From an uncultured Clostridia bacterium (lineage in GTDB: Bacteria > Bacillota > Clostridia > Lachnospirales > Anaerotignaceae), in the NCBI GenBank assembly GCA_910587195.1, contig CAJUKL010000023.1, forward strand, positions 1 to 34,618: DNA of 34,618 nt, written 5' to 3'. Below are positions 1-8,175 of this stretch, one piece after another. The notes beneath the pieces are model-generated. The model searched no databases. It was not told the origin of the DNA and was given only the letters and a program-made list of their open reading frames with translations. Each line of letters opens with the position of its first letter. Position 1 is the stretch's first letter. The translations under genes and the position numbers were made by a program.

Positions 1-19
1 GTTCAGTTTTCAAGGAACA
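1..19 (-). promoter_or_regulatory. boxA-like rRNA leader segment
   Basis: Read on the minus strand this is TGTTCCTTGAAAACTGAAC. It resembles the boxA antitermination/leader motif (TGYTCTTTGAAAACT) found just upstream of 16S rRNA genes in Firmicutes. It lies about 35 nt downstream of the expected start of the tandem promoters at 62-177, on the same strand. The inference is that an rRNA (or rRNA/tRNA) operon begins just left of the window; the RNA gene itself is not visible. Confidence 0.6.
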
Positions 20-61
20 ATACTCTCTTTTTTTCGACTTCTTTCGAAATCGACAAATAAT

Positions 62-89
62 ATTATATCAGCATTTTTTTAATTGTCAA
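62..89 (-). promoter_or_regulatory. Consensus sigma-A promoter P2 (probable rrn promoter)
   Basis: On the minus strand a perfect TTGACA (89-84) and a perfect TATAAT (67-62) are separated by 16 bp. Transcription would start near position 54 and run leftward out of the window through the boxA-like segment. A second full-consensus promoter lies about 90 bp upstream, an arrangement typical of rRNA operons (P1/P2). Confidence 0.75.
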
Positions 90-149
90 GCATTTTTTTA
101 ATTTTTTTAAAATTATTTTTTTACTTGTTCTTGCTGACTATATTTATCT

Positions 150-222
150 ATTATACACCTTTTTAATAGCTTGTCAACACTTTTTTTTATTTTTTTTGAT
201 ATTTTAAAAAATTATTATATTT
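150..222 (-). promoter_or_regulatory. Consensus sigma-A promoter P1 with A/T-rich UP-like region
   Basis: Minus strand: TTGACA (177-172), 16 bp, TATAAT (155-150), both perfect. Directly upstream, 178-222 is a run of A and T tracts like an UP element. Together with P2 it forms a tandem pair of full-consensus promoters. In Firmicutes that strength, along with the boxA-like leader, points to an rRNA operon. Confidence 0.75.
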
Positions 223-244
223 TCATTATTATGTCCCTAATTAT

Positions 245-284
245 AAGCCTCCTATAATATATTATTTTTTATTACAGGAGGCTT
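245..284 (-). repeat. 15-bp inverted repeat in the intergenic region
   Basis: Arms 245-259 and 270-284 pair over 15 bp around a 10-nt loop, with an AAGCCTCCT/AGGAGGCTT core. The single non-Watson-Crick position is G-U if the minus strand is transcribed and A-C on the plus strand, so a minus-strand RNA is favoured. It lies 125 nt past the stop of the 73-aa gene and has no U-run directly after it, so a classical terminator is doubtful. Apart from this and the promoters, 223-408 is featureless A/T-rich sequence. Confidence 0.5.
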
Positions 285-408
285 TTACTCTATGTCCTTA
301 TAATAACTGAAATTAAAAAAAAGAAACATCTTATTTTCAAATTTTTCAGTAATATCATTTTTTCGTAAAAAATACTTTTTACTCTTTCAAAAAATATTAT
401 AATTTTTT

Positions 409-630
409 CTATTTATTATCACTTTTATCTTCAATCAAAAAGTTTTTTGCAGTTTCAATTTCTTTTGCTTGTTGCTGAGTATTTAAAGCTAACTTTTCAC
501 CACACTCTAAACCACTTTTAAATATATTTTGAGCACCTTGCAACATTCCACCACCTCCATCCTTTTTTGCTCCTCCGCCCAATAAAGCAAGAGCTTTTGT
601 TATATCTGCAGCATTTGGCTTTTTAGCCAT
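409..630 (-). CDS. Small glycine-rich hypothetical protein (73 aa)
   Basis: I do not recognise this family. The ATG at 630 is preceded by a textbook AGGAGG 8 nt upstream. An in-frame GTG at 639 overlaps that ribosome binding site and is not used here. The product starts MAKKPNAADITKAL, has two glycine clusters (GGG and GGGG, about residues 18-28), one cysteine and a charged, probably helical C-terminal half. No signal peptide or membrane segment is visible. It follows the ppdK terminator and has its own TATAAT at 679-684 with a weak -35, so it is probably monocistronic. Low complexity makes function unguessable, but the strong ribosome binding site argues that it is translated. Confidence 0.7.
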   Translation of the reverse strand: MAKKPNAADITKALALLGGGAKKDGGGGMLQGAQNIFKSGLECGEKLALNTQQQAKEIETAKNFLIEDKSDNK

Positions 631-743
631 AACAAACACCTCCTAAAATTTTCACTCTAGAATCTTTTTATTTATTTTATTATAACCTATCCAAAATAGT
701 CAAGGCAAAAGAACAGTAACAAAATTTTTAAAATTTGATATGA

Positions 744-788
744 TAAAAAAGATGAAATCTTGAAAGTATTCTATTTCAAGATTTCATC
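744..788 (-). terminator. Intrinsic terminator after ppdK
   Basis: Arms 774-788 and 751-765 form a perfect 15-bp stem (GATGAAATCTTGAAA and its complement) with an 8-nt loop. On the minus strand the stem is followed at once by TTTTTT. It lies 31 nt past the ppdK stop codon and ends that transcript. Confidence 0.9.
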
Positions 789-819
789 ATAATAAATTTA
801 CTGATTTTTACAGATTAAA

Positions 820-3453
820 TTATTTTTTTCTTGGAAAGCTAATTTCTGCTTGTGCCGCTGCCAATCTAGCGATAGGTACACGGAATGGTGAGCAGGAAAC
901 ATAATCCAAGCCAATCATATGGCAGAATTCAACAGAAGATGGATCTCCGCCATGTTCACCACAAATACCTAAATGAATGTCAGGGCGTACTGGTTTTGCT
1001 TTTTCTACAGCCATTTGCATTAACAAGCCAACACCTGTTCTATCCAATCTAGCTGTTGGGTCACATTCATAAATATTTTTATCAATGTAATCTGCCAAAA
1101 TTTTACCAGCATCATCACGAGATAAACCATAAGTCATTTGTGTCAAGTCATTTGTACCGAAGGAGAAGAACTCTGCTTCAGAAGCAATCTGGTCAGCGGT
1201 CAAAGCAGCACGAGGTATTTCAATCATAGTACCAACAAGGTATTTAAGAGTTTTTCCTTTTTCTTCCATAACTTTGTTTGCTGTTTTTACAACCACTTCT
1301 TTTACATATTTTAATTCTTTAATTTCACCAATCAAAGGAATCATAATTTCAGGTACAATTTCAATACCTTTTTCTTGAGAAACTTCAACTGCAGCTTCAA
1401 TAATTGCTTTTGTCTGCATTTCAGCAATTTCAGGATAGCTTACAGCAAGACGGCAACCACGATGTCCCATCATAGGGTTCAATTCATGCAAACCTCTTGC
1501 TTTAATTTTCAATTCTTCTACAGTTTTACCTGTTTCTTTTGCCAAAATTTCAAATTCTTCTTCTGTGTTTGGCATAAATTCATGGAGAGGTGGGTCAAGA
1601 AGACGGATTGTAACAGGTCTTTCTCCCATTGCCTCATAAATACCTTTAAAGTCATCTTTTTGGAATGGCTCAATGCCTGCAAGAGCTTCCACTCTTTCTT
1701 CTACACTGTCAGAAAGAATCATTTTTCTAAATTTCATAATTCTTTCACCTTCAAAGAACATATGCTCTGTTCTTGTCAAGCCAATACCTTCTGCGCCAAA
1801 GTCAATTGCAACTTTTGCATCTTTTGGAGTATCTGCATTTGTTCTTACTTTAAGGCTTCTCTTTTCGTCTGCCCATTTCATAAAGGTAGCAAAGTCACCA
1901 GAGATTTCAGGGTCAACTGTTGGAATATCTTCATTATAGATATTACCTGTAGAACCATCTAAGGAAATATAGTCACCTTCTTTAATCGTTGCGCCACCCA
2001 AAGTAAATGTTTTTTCTTCTTCATTCATGCGAATTTCTTCACAGCCAGATACACAACAAGTACCCATACCACGTGCTACAACGGCTGCGTGAGATGTCAT
2101 ACCACCACGAACTGTTAAAATACCTTGTGAAGCAACCATACCTTCAATATCTTCTGGAGAAGTTTCCAAACGAACAAGGATAACTCTTTCGCCTGTTTCT
2201 GCATGTGCTTTTGCATCTTCTGCTGTAAAGTAAACTTTACCAGCGGCAGCACCAGGAGAAGCAGGTAAACCTTTTCCAATAGATTTTGCAGCTTTTAATG
2301 CTTTTTGGTCAAAAGCAGGGTGTAAAATCTGGTCAAGCTGTTTTGGTTCTACTTTCATCAAAGCTTCATCTGTTGTGATAAGACCTTCATTTACCATATC
2401 AACAGCAATTTTTAAAGCAGCATTTGCTGTTCTTTTACCATTTCTTGTTTGCAAGAAATACAATTTTCCTTCTTCAACTGTAAATTCCATATCTTGCATA
2501 TCTTTGTAATGGTTTTCCAATTTATTTGCAAGTTCCATAAATTGATTATATACATCAGGCATATCTTGTGCTAACTGTGCGATTGGTTTTGGTGTACGAA
2601 CGCCAGCAACAACGTCTTCGCCCTGTGCATTTACAAGATATTCACCAAGCATAGCTTTTTCGCCAGTTGCAGCATTTCTTGTAAACGCAACACCAGTACC
2701 AGAAGTGTCACCTTTATTACCAAATACCATCATTTGAACGTTTACAGCAGTACCCCAGCTATAAGGAATATCATTCATTCTTCTGTATACAAATGCTCTA
2801 GGGTTGTCCCAAGAACGGAATACTGCTTTTGCAGCTTCTAACATTTGTTCTTTAGGGTCTTGAGGGAAATCTTTGCCTTGGTCTTCTTTATAAAGTGCTT
2901 TAAATTTTTCTGCGATTTCTTTCAAGTGGTCTGCTGATAAATCAGTATCATATTTTGCACCAACATTTTCTTTGTATTCATCTAACAATCTTTCAAATTT
3001 TGATTTTGATACACCGATAACAACATCAGCAAACATCATAATAAATCTTCTGTAAGAATCATACGCAAATCTTTCATTGTTTGTTTTCTTTGCAAGAGCC
3101 TTTACAGAAACGTCATTCAAACCTAAGTTCAAAACAGTGTCCATCATACCAGGCATAGAAGCTCTAGCACCAGAACGTACAGATACCAACAATGGGTCTT
3201 CAGGGTCGCCTAATTTTTTTCCTGCAATTTCTTCCAATTTTTTCAAAGCAGCTTCAATCTGCTCAATCATTTCTGGTGTAAATTTTTTTCCACCTTCGTT
3301 ATATTCTGTACAAGCTTCTGTTGTAATGGTAAAACCTTGAGGAACTGGCAATCCTAAATTTGTCATTTCGGCTAAGTTTGCACCTTTACCGCCTAAAAGG
3401 TTTCTCATGGAAGCGTTTCCCTCGTTAAACATGTACACATATTTTTTGCTCAT
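820..3453 (-). CDS. ppdK: Pyruvate, phosphate dikinase
   Basis: Cytoplasmic enzyme that interconverts pyruvate + ATP + Pi and PEP + AMP + PPi. In anaerobic Clostridia it links glycolysis with PPi metabolism or gluconeogenesis. The ATG at 3453 sits 10 nt after an AGGAGG and gives 877 aa, close to the usual 874; an upstream in-frame TTG at 3474 is disfavoured. The order is standard: N-terminal nucleotide-binding domain (residues ~1-340), phosphohistidine swivel domain with GGMTSHAAVVAR (catalytic His455), then the PEP/pyruvate TIM barrel ending in a GICGEHGG motif that carries the conserved active-site Cys. The gene follows glyRS on the same strand with a 194-nt gap and ends at a strong terminator. 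No PPDK regulatory protein gene is in the window. Confidence 0.97.
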   Translation of the reverse strand: MSKKYVYMFNEGNASMRNLLGGKGANLAEMTNLGLPVPQGFTITTEACTEYNEGGKKFTPEMIEQIEAALKKLEEIAGKKLGDPEDPLLVSVRSGARASMPGMMDTVLNLGLNDVSVKALAKKTNNERFAYDSYRRFIMMFADVVIGVSKSKFERLLDEYKENVGAKYDTDLSADHLKEIAEKFKALYKEDQGKDFPQDPKEQMLEAAKAVFRSWDNPRAFVYRRMNDIPYSWGTAVNVQMMVFGNKGDTSGTGVAFTRNAATGEKAMLGEYLVNAQGEDVVAGVRTPKPIAQLAQDMPDVYNQFMELANKLENHYKDMQDMEFTVEEGKLYFLQTRNGKRTANAALKIAVDMVNEGLITTDEALMKVEPKQLDQILHPAFDQKALKAAKSIGKGLPASPGAAAGKVYFTAEDAKAHAETGERVILVRLETSPEDIEGMVASQGILTVRGGMTSHAAVVARGMGTCCVSGCEEIRMNEEEKTFTLGGATIKEGDYISLDGSTGNIYNEDIPTVDPEISGDFATFMKWADEKRSLKVRTNADTPKDAKVAIDFGAEGIGLTRTEHMFFEGERIMKFRKMILSDSVEERVEALAGIEPFQKDDFKGIYEAMGERPVTIRLLDPPLHEFMPNTEEEFEILAKETGKTVEELKIKARGLHELNPMMGHRGCRLAVSYPEIAEMQTKAIIEAAVEVSQEKGIEIVPEIMIPLIGEIKELKYVKEVVVKTANKVMEEKGKTLKYLVGTMIEIPRAALTADQIASEAEFFSFGTNDLTQMTYGLSRDDAGKILADYIDKNIYECDPTARLDRTGVGLLMQMAVEKAKPVRPDIHLGICGEHGGDPSSVEFCHMIGLDYVSCSPFRVPIARLAAAQAEISFPRKK

Positions 3454-3647
3454 GCTAAAAATACCTCCTAACAAATAAATTCATCATACGTGAGTTACAT
3501 TGATTTTTTGATATGGTCTAACAAAATACAGGGTACTAATAAATTTTTTTTGTTTTGCATATCTTATCTTTACTAATATACCACTTTTTAGCAAAAAGTA
3601 CAACAACTTATTTTAATTTTTTTGATTTTCTCGCTTTGCAAGCCTTT

Positions 3648-5033
3648 TTAGAACTCCATTTTTTGTTTTAAATATTCTGTTAATTTATCAATCGCAACTC
3701 TATCTTGTTTCATCGTATCTCTATCTCTTATAGTTACTGCTTTATCTTCCAAAGAATCAAAATCAAAGGTAATGCAGAAAGGAGTACCAATTTCATCCTG
3801 TCTTCTATAACGTTTTCCAATGCTACCAGCATCATCATAGTCACAATGGAAATCTTTTAAAAGCATATGATACACTTCCAACGCCTGTTCAGATAATTTT
3901 TTAGAAAGAGGCAATATTGCTGCTTTTACTGGTGCAATCGCAGGGTGAAAATGCAATACAGTTCTAACATCCCCATCTTCCAAAGTTTCCTCATCATAAG
4001 CATTGCATAAAAATGCTAATGTCATTCTGTCAGCACCCAAAGATGGCTCAATGCAATATGGAATATATTTTTTATCTTCTTCTTGGTCAAAATAGGTCAT
4101 ATCTTCTCCGGATACATTTTGATGACAAGTCAAGTCAAAATCTGTTCTGTCTGCAATGCCCCAAAGTTCTCCCCAACCAAAGGGGAATAAAAATTCAATA
4201 TCTGTTGTTGCATTACTGTAGTGAGAAAGTTCTTCTTTTTCATGGTCACGCAAGCGAATATTTTGCTCTTTTATGTTTAAGTTTAATAACCATTCTTTAC
4301 AATATTTTCTCCAATATTCAAACCATTCTAAATCTGTTCCAGGCTTACAGAAAAATTCTAATTCCATCTGTTCAAATTCTCTTGTACGGAAAGTAAAATT
4401 ACCTGGTGTAATTTCATTTCTAAAAGATTTTCCAACTTGACCAATTCCGAAAGGCAATTTTTTTCTAGTTGTTCTTTGCACATTTTTAAAATTAACAAAG
4501 ATACCTTGTGCTGTTTCTGGTCTTAAATACACCGTATTTTTTGCATCTTCTGTTACCCCTTGAAAGGTTTTAAACATCAAATTAAATTGGCGAATATCTG
4601 TAAAATTGTGTGCGCCACAGCTTGGGCAAGTAATTTTTTGTTCTTCAATAAATTTTTTCATTTCCTCATTGCTCCAAGCGTCAATGCTAACTTCTTCCAT
4701 GCCTTTTTCTTTTCTATATTCTTCAATAATTTTGTCAGCACGGAATCTTTCTTTACATTCTTTGCAATCCATCAAAGGGTCACTAAAACCGCCTACATGA
4801 CCTGAGGCTACCCAAGTTTGTGGATTCATCAAAATAGCACAGTCTACCCCAACGTTATAAGGACTTTCTTGTATAAACTTACGCCACCATGCCTTTTTAA
4901 CATTATTTTTTAATTCCACACCAATAGGACCATAATCCCAGGTATTTGCCAAACCACCATAAATTTCAGAGCCCGGATAAACAAAGCCTCTGTTTTTTGC
5001 TAATGCTACGATTTTTTCCATTGTAACTTCCAT
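3648..5033 (-). CDS. glyS: Glycyl-tRNA synthetase, homodimeric class II type
   Basis: Charges tRNA-Gly. It is the single-chain alpha2 type (461 aa), not the alpha2beta2 GlyQ/GlyS type. Visible are the N-terminal MEKIVALAKNRGFVYPGSEI, a Cys cluster (CKECKERF and later CPSCGAH) of the zinc-binding insertion, class II motif 2 around RNEITPGNFTFRTREFEQ, motif 3 around PSLGADRMTLAFL, and a C-terminal anticodon-binding domain beginning near APVKAAILPL. The first ATG (5033) has AAGGAG 9-10 nt upstream; a second ATG at 5021 is too far. A glycine T-box leader precedes it, so expression should rise when tRNA-Gly is uncharged. The naming follows the family: glyS, also called glyQS or glyRS for this dimeric form. 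Confidence 0.96.
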   Translation of the reverse strand: MEVTMEKIVALAKNRGFVYPGSEIYGGLANTWDYGPIGVELKNNVKKAWWRKFIQESPYNVGVDCAILMNPQTWVASGHVGGFSDPLMDCKECKERFRADKIIEEYRKEKGMEEVSIDAWSNEEMKKFIEEQKITCPSCGAHNFTDIRQFNLMFKTFQGVTEDAKNTVYLRPETAQGIFVNFKNVQRTTRKKLPFGIGQVGKSFRNEITPGNFTFRTREFEQMELEFFCKPGTDLEWFEYWRKYCKEWLLNLNIKEQNIRLRDHEKEELSHYSNATTDIEFLFPFGWGELWGIADRTDFDLTCHQNVSGEDMTYFDQEEDKKYIPYCIEPSLGADRMTLAFLCNAYDEETLEDGDVRTVLHFHPAIAPVKAAILPLSKKLSEQALEVYHMLLKDFHCDYDDAGSIGKRYRRQDEIGTPFCITFDFDSLEDKAVTIRDRDTMKQDRVAIDKLTEYLKQKMEF

Positions 5034-5056
5034 TTTTTAAAACTCCTTTCTAAAAA

Positions 5057-5268
5057 TAAAAAAACTTTCGTGCCTTACAATACTGTAAGGGACGAAAGTA
5101 ATCCGCGGTTCCACCCTTTTTGACTAAAAAATAGTCCTCTTTTTGTTGTTCTGCTCCAAAGTGCCCTTCTCTGTTTTCTACTACATTGTTTTCAGCCAAT
5201 CACAATGTTCTCTGTAAAGTATCATACAGGTACTCCTCTTTTTCAACGCAGCTTTTTAAGTTTTCTAT
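5057..5268 (-). promoter_or_regulatory. Glycine T-box leader of glyS
   Basis: The minus-strand leader carries the canonical T-box sequence AGGGTGGAACCGCGG (5117-5103). It is followed by a terminator stem (5064-5099, ACTTTCGT.../...ACGAAAGT) and a U-run at 5063-5057. Upstream, the segment around 5170-5150 reads GAAGGGCACTTTGGAGC, the usual context of the specifier loop. The specifier codon is GGC (5165-5163, glycine) followed by A, matching the synthetase downstream. Mechanism from family knowledge: uncharged tRNA-Gly pairs with GGC and with the TGGA bulge and stabilises the antiterminator. Confidence 0.95.
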
Positions 5269-5297
5269 ACTCTATCACGACTTTTTACTAAAGTCAA
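5269..5297 (-). promoter_or_regulatory. Promoter of the glyS T-box transcript
   Basis: Minus strand: TTGACT (5297-5292), 17 bp, TAGAGT (5274-5269). The spacing is ideal and the elements moderately conserved. It lies directly before the first T-box stem. Confidence 0.6.
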
Positions 5298-5309
5298 TTC
5301 TTTTTTTAT

Positions 5310-5325
5310 TTTTATGCGGTTACCC
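5310..5325. repeat. 16-nt sequence shared with 24076-24091
   Basis: The sequence TTTTATGCGGTTACCC occurs here, 13 bp upstream of the T-box promoter, and again at 24076-24091 upstream of the tauE half-genes. In both places it lies upstream of minus-strand genes. Meaning unknown. Confidence 0.5.
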
Positions 5326-5426
5326 TTATTGTACTAGAAAAATATACTCTATTGTGCTATCATTAATCTTATCTTTATTTTTTCAGCAAGGAGGGATATT
5401 ATAAATTATAAATAAGTTATTATTTA

Positions 5427-5648
5427 TTGCGCTATGGTGGTCTTATCAGCATTATTCTTATTTTTATTGCAACACAACTGGAGGAAGGTACTAAAAGAAC
5501 AGTATTAGCAGCCATTGGATTCATGAGTCTTGGTTTAAATATTGTACAGTCCCTAGCTTTTTATCAATGTCCCGGTTGTGGGCATGTTCTTCCTACTAAT
5601 ACAAACTTGCCTAAATATTGTCCCGAATGTGACAAAAAGTTAAACTAA
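5427..5648 (+). CDS. Small membrane protein with C-terminal zinc ribbon; start damaged or unclear
   Basis: 73 aa from a TTG at 5427. About residues 4-18 and 26-45 are hydrophobic (two probable membrane helices). The C-terminal 27 residues carry CPGCG...CPEC, a rubredoxin-type zinc ribbon. The good ribosome binding site (AAGGAGGG, 5388-5395) is 31 nt from this TTG, too far for normal use. A different frame starting at the non-canonical ATA 5408 would read NKLLFIALWW, which looks like a natural N-terminus, so a frameshift near 5435-5445 plus a lost ATG is possible. The stop codons of this gene and the convergent recO overlap (5645-5648). Function unknown. Confidence 0.55.
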   Translation: MRYGGLISIILIFIATQLEEGTKRTVLAAIGFMSLGLNIVQSLAFYQCPGCGHVLPTNTNLPKYCPECDKKLN

Positions 5649-6400
5649 AAACCCTTATTTGAAGGAGGGCTAAAATTTAATTTTTTATCAAAATTTCTTG
5701 TTTGCAAAGGAATATGAATATGTACTGCAATATATTCTTCTAATATTTTATACAATTCTCTATTTACTTCTTCTGAAACAGAAAATTGAAAAGAATTTTT
5801 AATCGGTTGAGAAAACACAAAAGATAAAGCATTTTTTGCACCTGCTGATAATTTTTTACCTTCATTTTTGTGCTCCTGGCACACCATTCCCCCTGCCACC
5901 GCGGAAAAATATTGTGCTTTTTTTCCGCAAACAACACATTTTTCTGTCAAATCGGGCATAAATCCTGTCAGTTGTAAAAATTTCATTTCAAAAATGCGGC
6001 TTACCAATTCCGGACTGCCTTTTCCCTTTGACAATACTTGTAATGTTTTAAGTAATAGCAATAAAATATCATCATGTTCTATGCCCATCATGGTTGTTTT
6101 TTCCACAAAATCCAAAAGATAAACAGCCTGCGTAAATTTGTTTATATCCAATCGAATTTCAAAAAAACTTTCTAATAAATCAATTTGTTCCACATAATAA
6201 TATTTTTTGCTTTCAGAAACTTGAAAATCACCATAACAAAATAATTGCGTACCTGCTAACAATTTACTTTTTTGTTTTCTTGCGCCCTTTGCAGTTATCC
6301 ATATTTTTCCTAATCCTTTTGCAAGGACAATCATCTGTTTACTTGTTTCTCCTTTTGGCATTTCCTTTAAAACGATGCCTCTTATGACCGTTGTTCCCAA
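5645..6400 (-). CDS. recO: DNA repair protein RecO
   Basis: RecO helps load RecA on SSB-coated DNA with RecR in the RecFOR pathway; recR is elsewhere in this window. 251 aa, the usual length. The N-terminal OB fold starts VIRGIVLKEMPKGETSKQMIVL. A C-terminal zinc cluster is seen as CVVCGKK...CQEH. The start is TTG (6400) with an AGGTG 5 nt upstream, and it overlaps the end of the yqzL-like gene by 19 nt, suggesting coupled translation. The position after era and yqzL matches the Bacillus order. The 3' end overlaps the convergent 73-aa gene tail to tail, leaving no room for a terminator. Confidence 0.93.
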   Translation of the reverse strand: MGTTVIRGIVLKEMPKGETSKQMIVLAKGLGKIWITAKGARKQKSKLLAGTQLFCYGDFQVSESKKYYYVEQIDLLESFFEIRLDINKFTQAVYLLDFVEKTTMMGIEHDDILLLLLKTLQVLSKGKGSPELVSRIFEMKFLQLTGFMPDLTEKCVVCGKKAQYFSAVAGGMVCQEHKNEGKKLSAGAKNALSFVFSQPIKNSFQFSVSEEVNRELYKILEEYIAVHIHIPLQTRNFDKKLNFSPPSNKGF

Positions 6401-6516
6401 TTCAGCACCTGCGTTTCTACACTTTTATGTTTTTTTGATTTTTGTACTTGTTTATAATTTAAGTAGTCTAACACATTTCCGCTTTCTGCAAACTTTTTCC
6501 AATAAAAAAATTCCAT
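6382..6516 (-). CDS. yqzL: YqzL-like small protein (44 aa)
   Basis: Starts at the ATG at 6516, with AGAGGT 8 nt upstream. The product begins MEFFYWKKFAESGNVLDYL, fitting the small YqzL family (typically a W-K-x-F-x-x-x-G-N-[IV]-x-x-Y-L pattern). YqzL proteins are encoded between era and recO in Bacilli and Clostridia, exactly the position here. The end overlaps the recO start by 19 nt. The biochemical role is not established. Family assignment rests on motif and synteny. Confidence 0.85.
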   Translation of the reverse strand: MEFFYWKKFAESGNVLDYLNYKQVQKSKKHKSVETQVLNWEQRS

Positions 6517-6657
6517 AATTGCGTACCTCTTTTCTATTGTGTGTCTATAACATTATTCTTTGCAAATCTCCATGCTCTATACTGGCAAAAAACGACAATC
6601 TTTTTTTAAAAAATAAAAAGGTAAGAGGCAGCATAGAAATAACAGAATGTAAGGATT

Positions 6658-7551
6658 TTATATTTTTTTGCTGTCATATCCAAAATTTTTTAACAAAAAG
6701 TCACTATCTCTCCAATCTTTTTTTACTTTTACCCAAAGCTGTAAATAGATAGGAGAACCTAGTAAACGTTCTACATCTGTTCTAGAACGGGAACCAATCT
6801 TTTTTAACATACTTCCCTGTTTTCCTATCACAATCCCCTTGTGAGATTCTTTTTCACAATAAATAGTTGCTTGCACATCCACTAGATTTTTATTTTCTCT
6901 TTTTTTCATTGCTGTAACTTCTACTGCAATGCCATGTGGAATTTCATCTTCCAGTAAATGTAATGCTTTTTCCCGAATAATTTCAGAAACAATTTGTCTT
7001 TCTGGCTGGTCTGTCACCATATCTTCCGGAAAATATTGAGGCCCTTCTGATAAATATTGCTGAATCACTTTTAAAAGCTCGGCCGTATTTTGTCCTTTGA
7101 TAGCAGAAATCGGAACAACTTCTGCAAAAGGATAGAGTTGTCTATAATTGTCAATCACCTGCAATAATTTTTCTTTTTCTATGGTATCAATTTTATTAAT
7201 CACTAAAATAACAGGTGTTTTTACATTTTTTAGTCGCTCTATTACATACTTATCTTTTTCTAGAACTTTTTCTGTTGGTTCAATAAGCATCAAAACAACA
7301 TCTATTTCATTCAAAGCATTTTCTGCTGCTTTTACCATATATTCGCCTAATTTATGTTTTGGCTTATGGATTCCAGGGGTATCAATAAAGATACATTGGA
7401 AATCTTCTTTTGTTAAAATACTTGTAATTTTATTTCTTGTTGTTTGTGGTTTATTTGAAATAATTGCAATTTTTTCTCCTATCAAATGATTCATTAGTGT
7501 TGACTTTCCAACATTTGGTCTGCCCACTAATGAAATAAAACCTGATTTCAA
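6658..7551 (-). CDS. era: GTPase Era
   Basis: Ribosome-assembly GTPase that binds the 3' end of 16S rRNA. 297 aa. The GTPase domain shows GRPNVGKS (10-17, G1), DTPG (57-60, G3) and NKID (119-122, G4). The C-terminal KH domain has GIVIGKQG at 239-246. The start is TTG (7551) with GGAGG 7 nt upstream; no ATG lies nearby. It lies between a uracil-DNA glycosylase gene and yqzL-recO, all on the same strand. The 141 nt between era and yqzL hold no other gene I can support. Confidence 0.97.
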   Translation of the reverse strand: MKSGFISLVGRPNVGKSTLMNHLIGEKIAIISNKPQTTRNKITSILTKEDFQCIFIDTPGIHKPKHKLGEYMVKAAENALNEIDVVLMLIEPTEKVLEKDKYVIERLKNVKTPVILVINKIDTIEKEKLLQVIDNYRQLYPFAEVVPISAIKGQNTAELLKVIQQYLSEGPQYFPEDMVTDQPERQIVSEIIREKALHLLEDEIPHGIAVEVTAMKKRENKNLVDVQATIYCEKESHKGIVIGKQGSMLKKIGSRSRTDVERLLGSPIYLQLWVKVKKDWRDSDFLLKNFGYDSKKI

Positions 7552-7610
7552 TTTAATTCCTCCTTTAAATCCTTATGCATTTTTAACGGATGATAGAATA
7601 GAGCAAAATT

Positions 7611-8171
7611 TTATTGTAGTTCTATCAATTTTTGTTTTATCGCTTGAAAATCCTCCCAAGCGGGGCGTTTTTTTGTTTCATCTCTCAACAGCGCGGAAGG
7701 ATGAAAAGTAGAAGTAATCCAATAACCTTTTCGCTCTAACCACTGTCCTCTTTGTTTGGTAATGCGAAAAGTTGGAGAAATAATAGCTGTACCAGCAATT
7801 CTTCCCAAGCAAACAATAATTTTAGGTTTCACCAGCATAAGTTGATAGCGTAAATAATTCAAGCAAGCCTCCTGTTCATCTTCCTGTGGGTCCCTGTTTC
7901 CGGGTGGTCTACATTTTACAACATTTGCAATATATACATCATCTATTGTTAAATCAATCGCCTTTAACATTTTATCTAATAATTGACCAGCAGGACCAAC
8001 AAATGGAATTCCTTGCAAATCTTCCTGTTGTCCAGGCCCTTCTCCAATAAACATAATATCTGCATTTTTATTTCCTTTTCCTATCACAACATGATTTCTT
8101 GTTTCCCATAGTCGACATTTTTTGCAATAATAGCAAGCACCTTCTAATGTTTCCCAATTTTTTTCAGCCAT
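7611..8171 (-). CDS. Uracil-DNA glycosylase, family 4 (Fe-S type)
   Basis: Removes uracil from DNA to start base excision repair. 186 aa. Family-4 hallmarks: GEGPGQQED (43-51) leading into the GIPFVGPAG segment, HPSALLR (157-163), and four cysteines positioned for a [4Fe-4S] cluster (C16, C19, C87, C103). An extra C13 is present. The ATG at 8171 follows GAGGTGA by 5 nt. It sits between two small unknown genes and era. Its place near cytidine deaminase is probably coincidental. A phage SPO1-type polymerase-like annotation is an old name for this family. Confidence 0.93.
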   Translation of the reverse strand: MAEKNWETLEGACYYCKKCRLWETRNHVVIGKGNKNADIMFIGEGPGQQEDLQGIPFVGPAGQLLDKMLKAIDLTIDDVYIANVVKCRPPGNRDPQEDEQEACLNYLRYQLMLVKPKIIVCLGRIAGTAIISPTFRITKQRGQWLERKGYWITSTFHPSALLRDETKKRPAWEDFQAIKQKLIELQ

Positions 8172-8175
8172 AGTT

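Noticed and set aside
1375..1962. Long plus-strand frame (195 aa) opposite ppdK, and similar frames at 1673-1939 and 3077-3340
   Set aside because: Antisense to a highly conserved gene, rich in Cys/Phe/Ser from complementary codon bias, no ribosome binding site.
3600..3647. Weak CTTGC/GCGAG hairpin after glyS as a terminator
   Set aside because: Only five pairs with one wobble and a loop of three; insufficient for a call, so read-through into ppdK remains possible.
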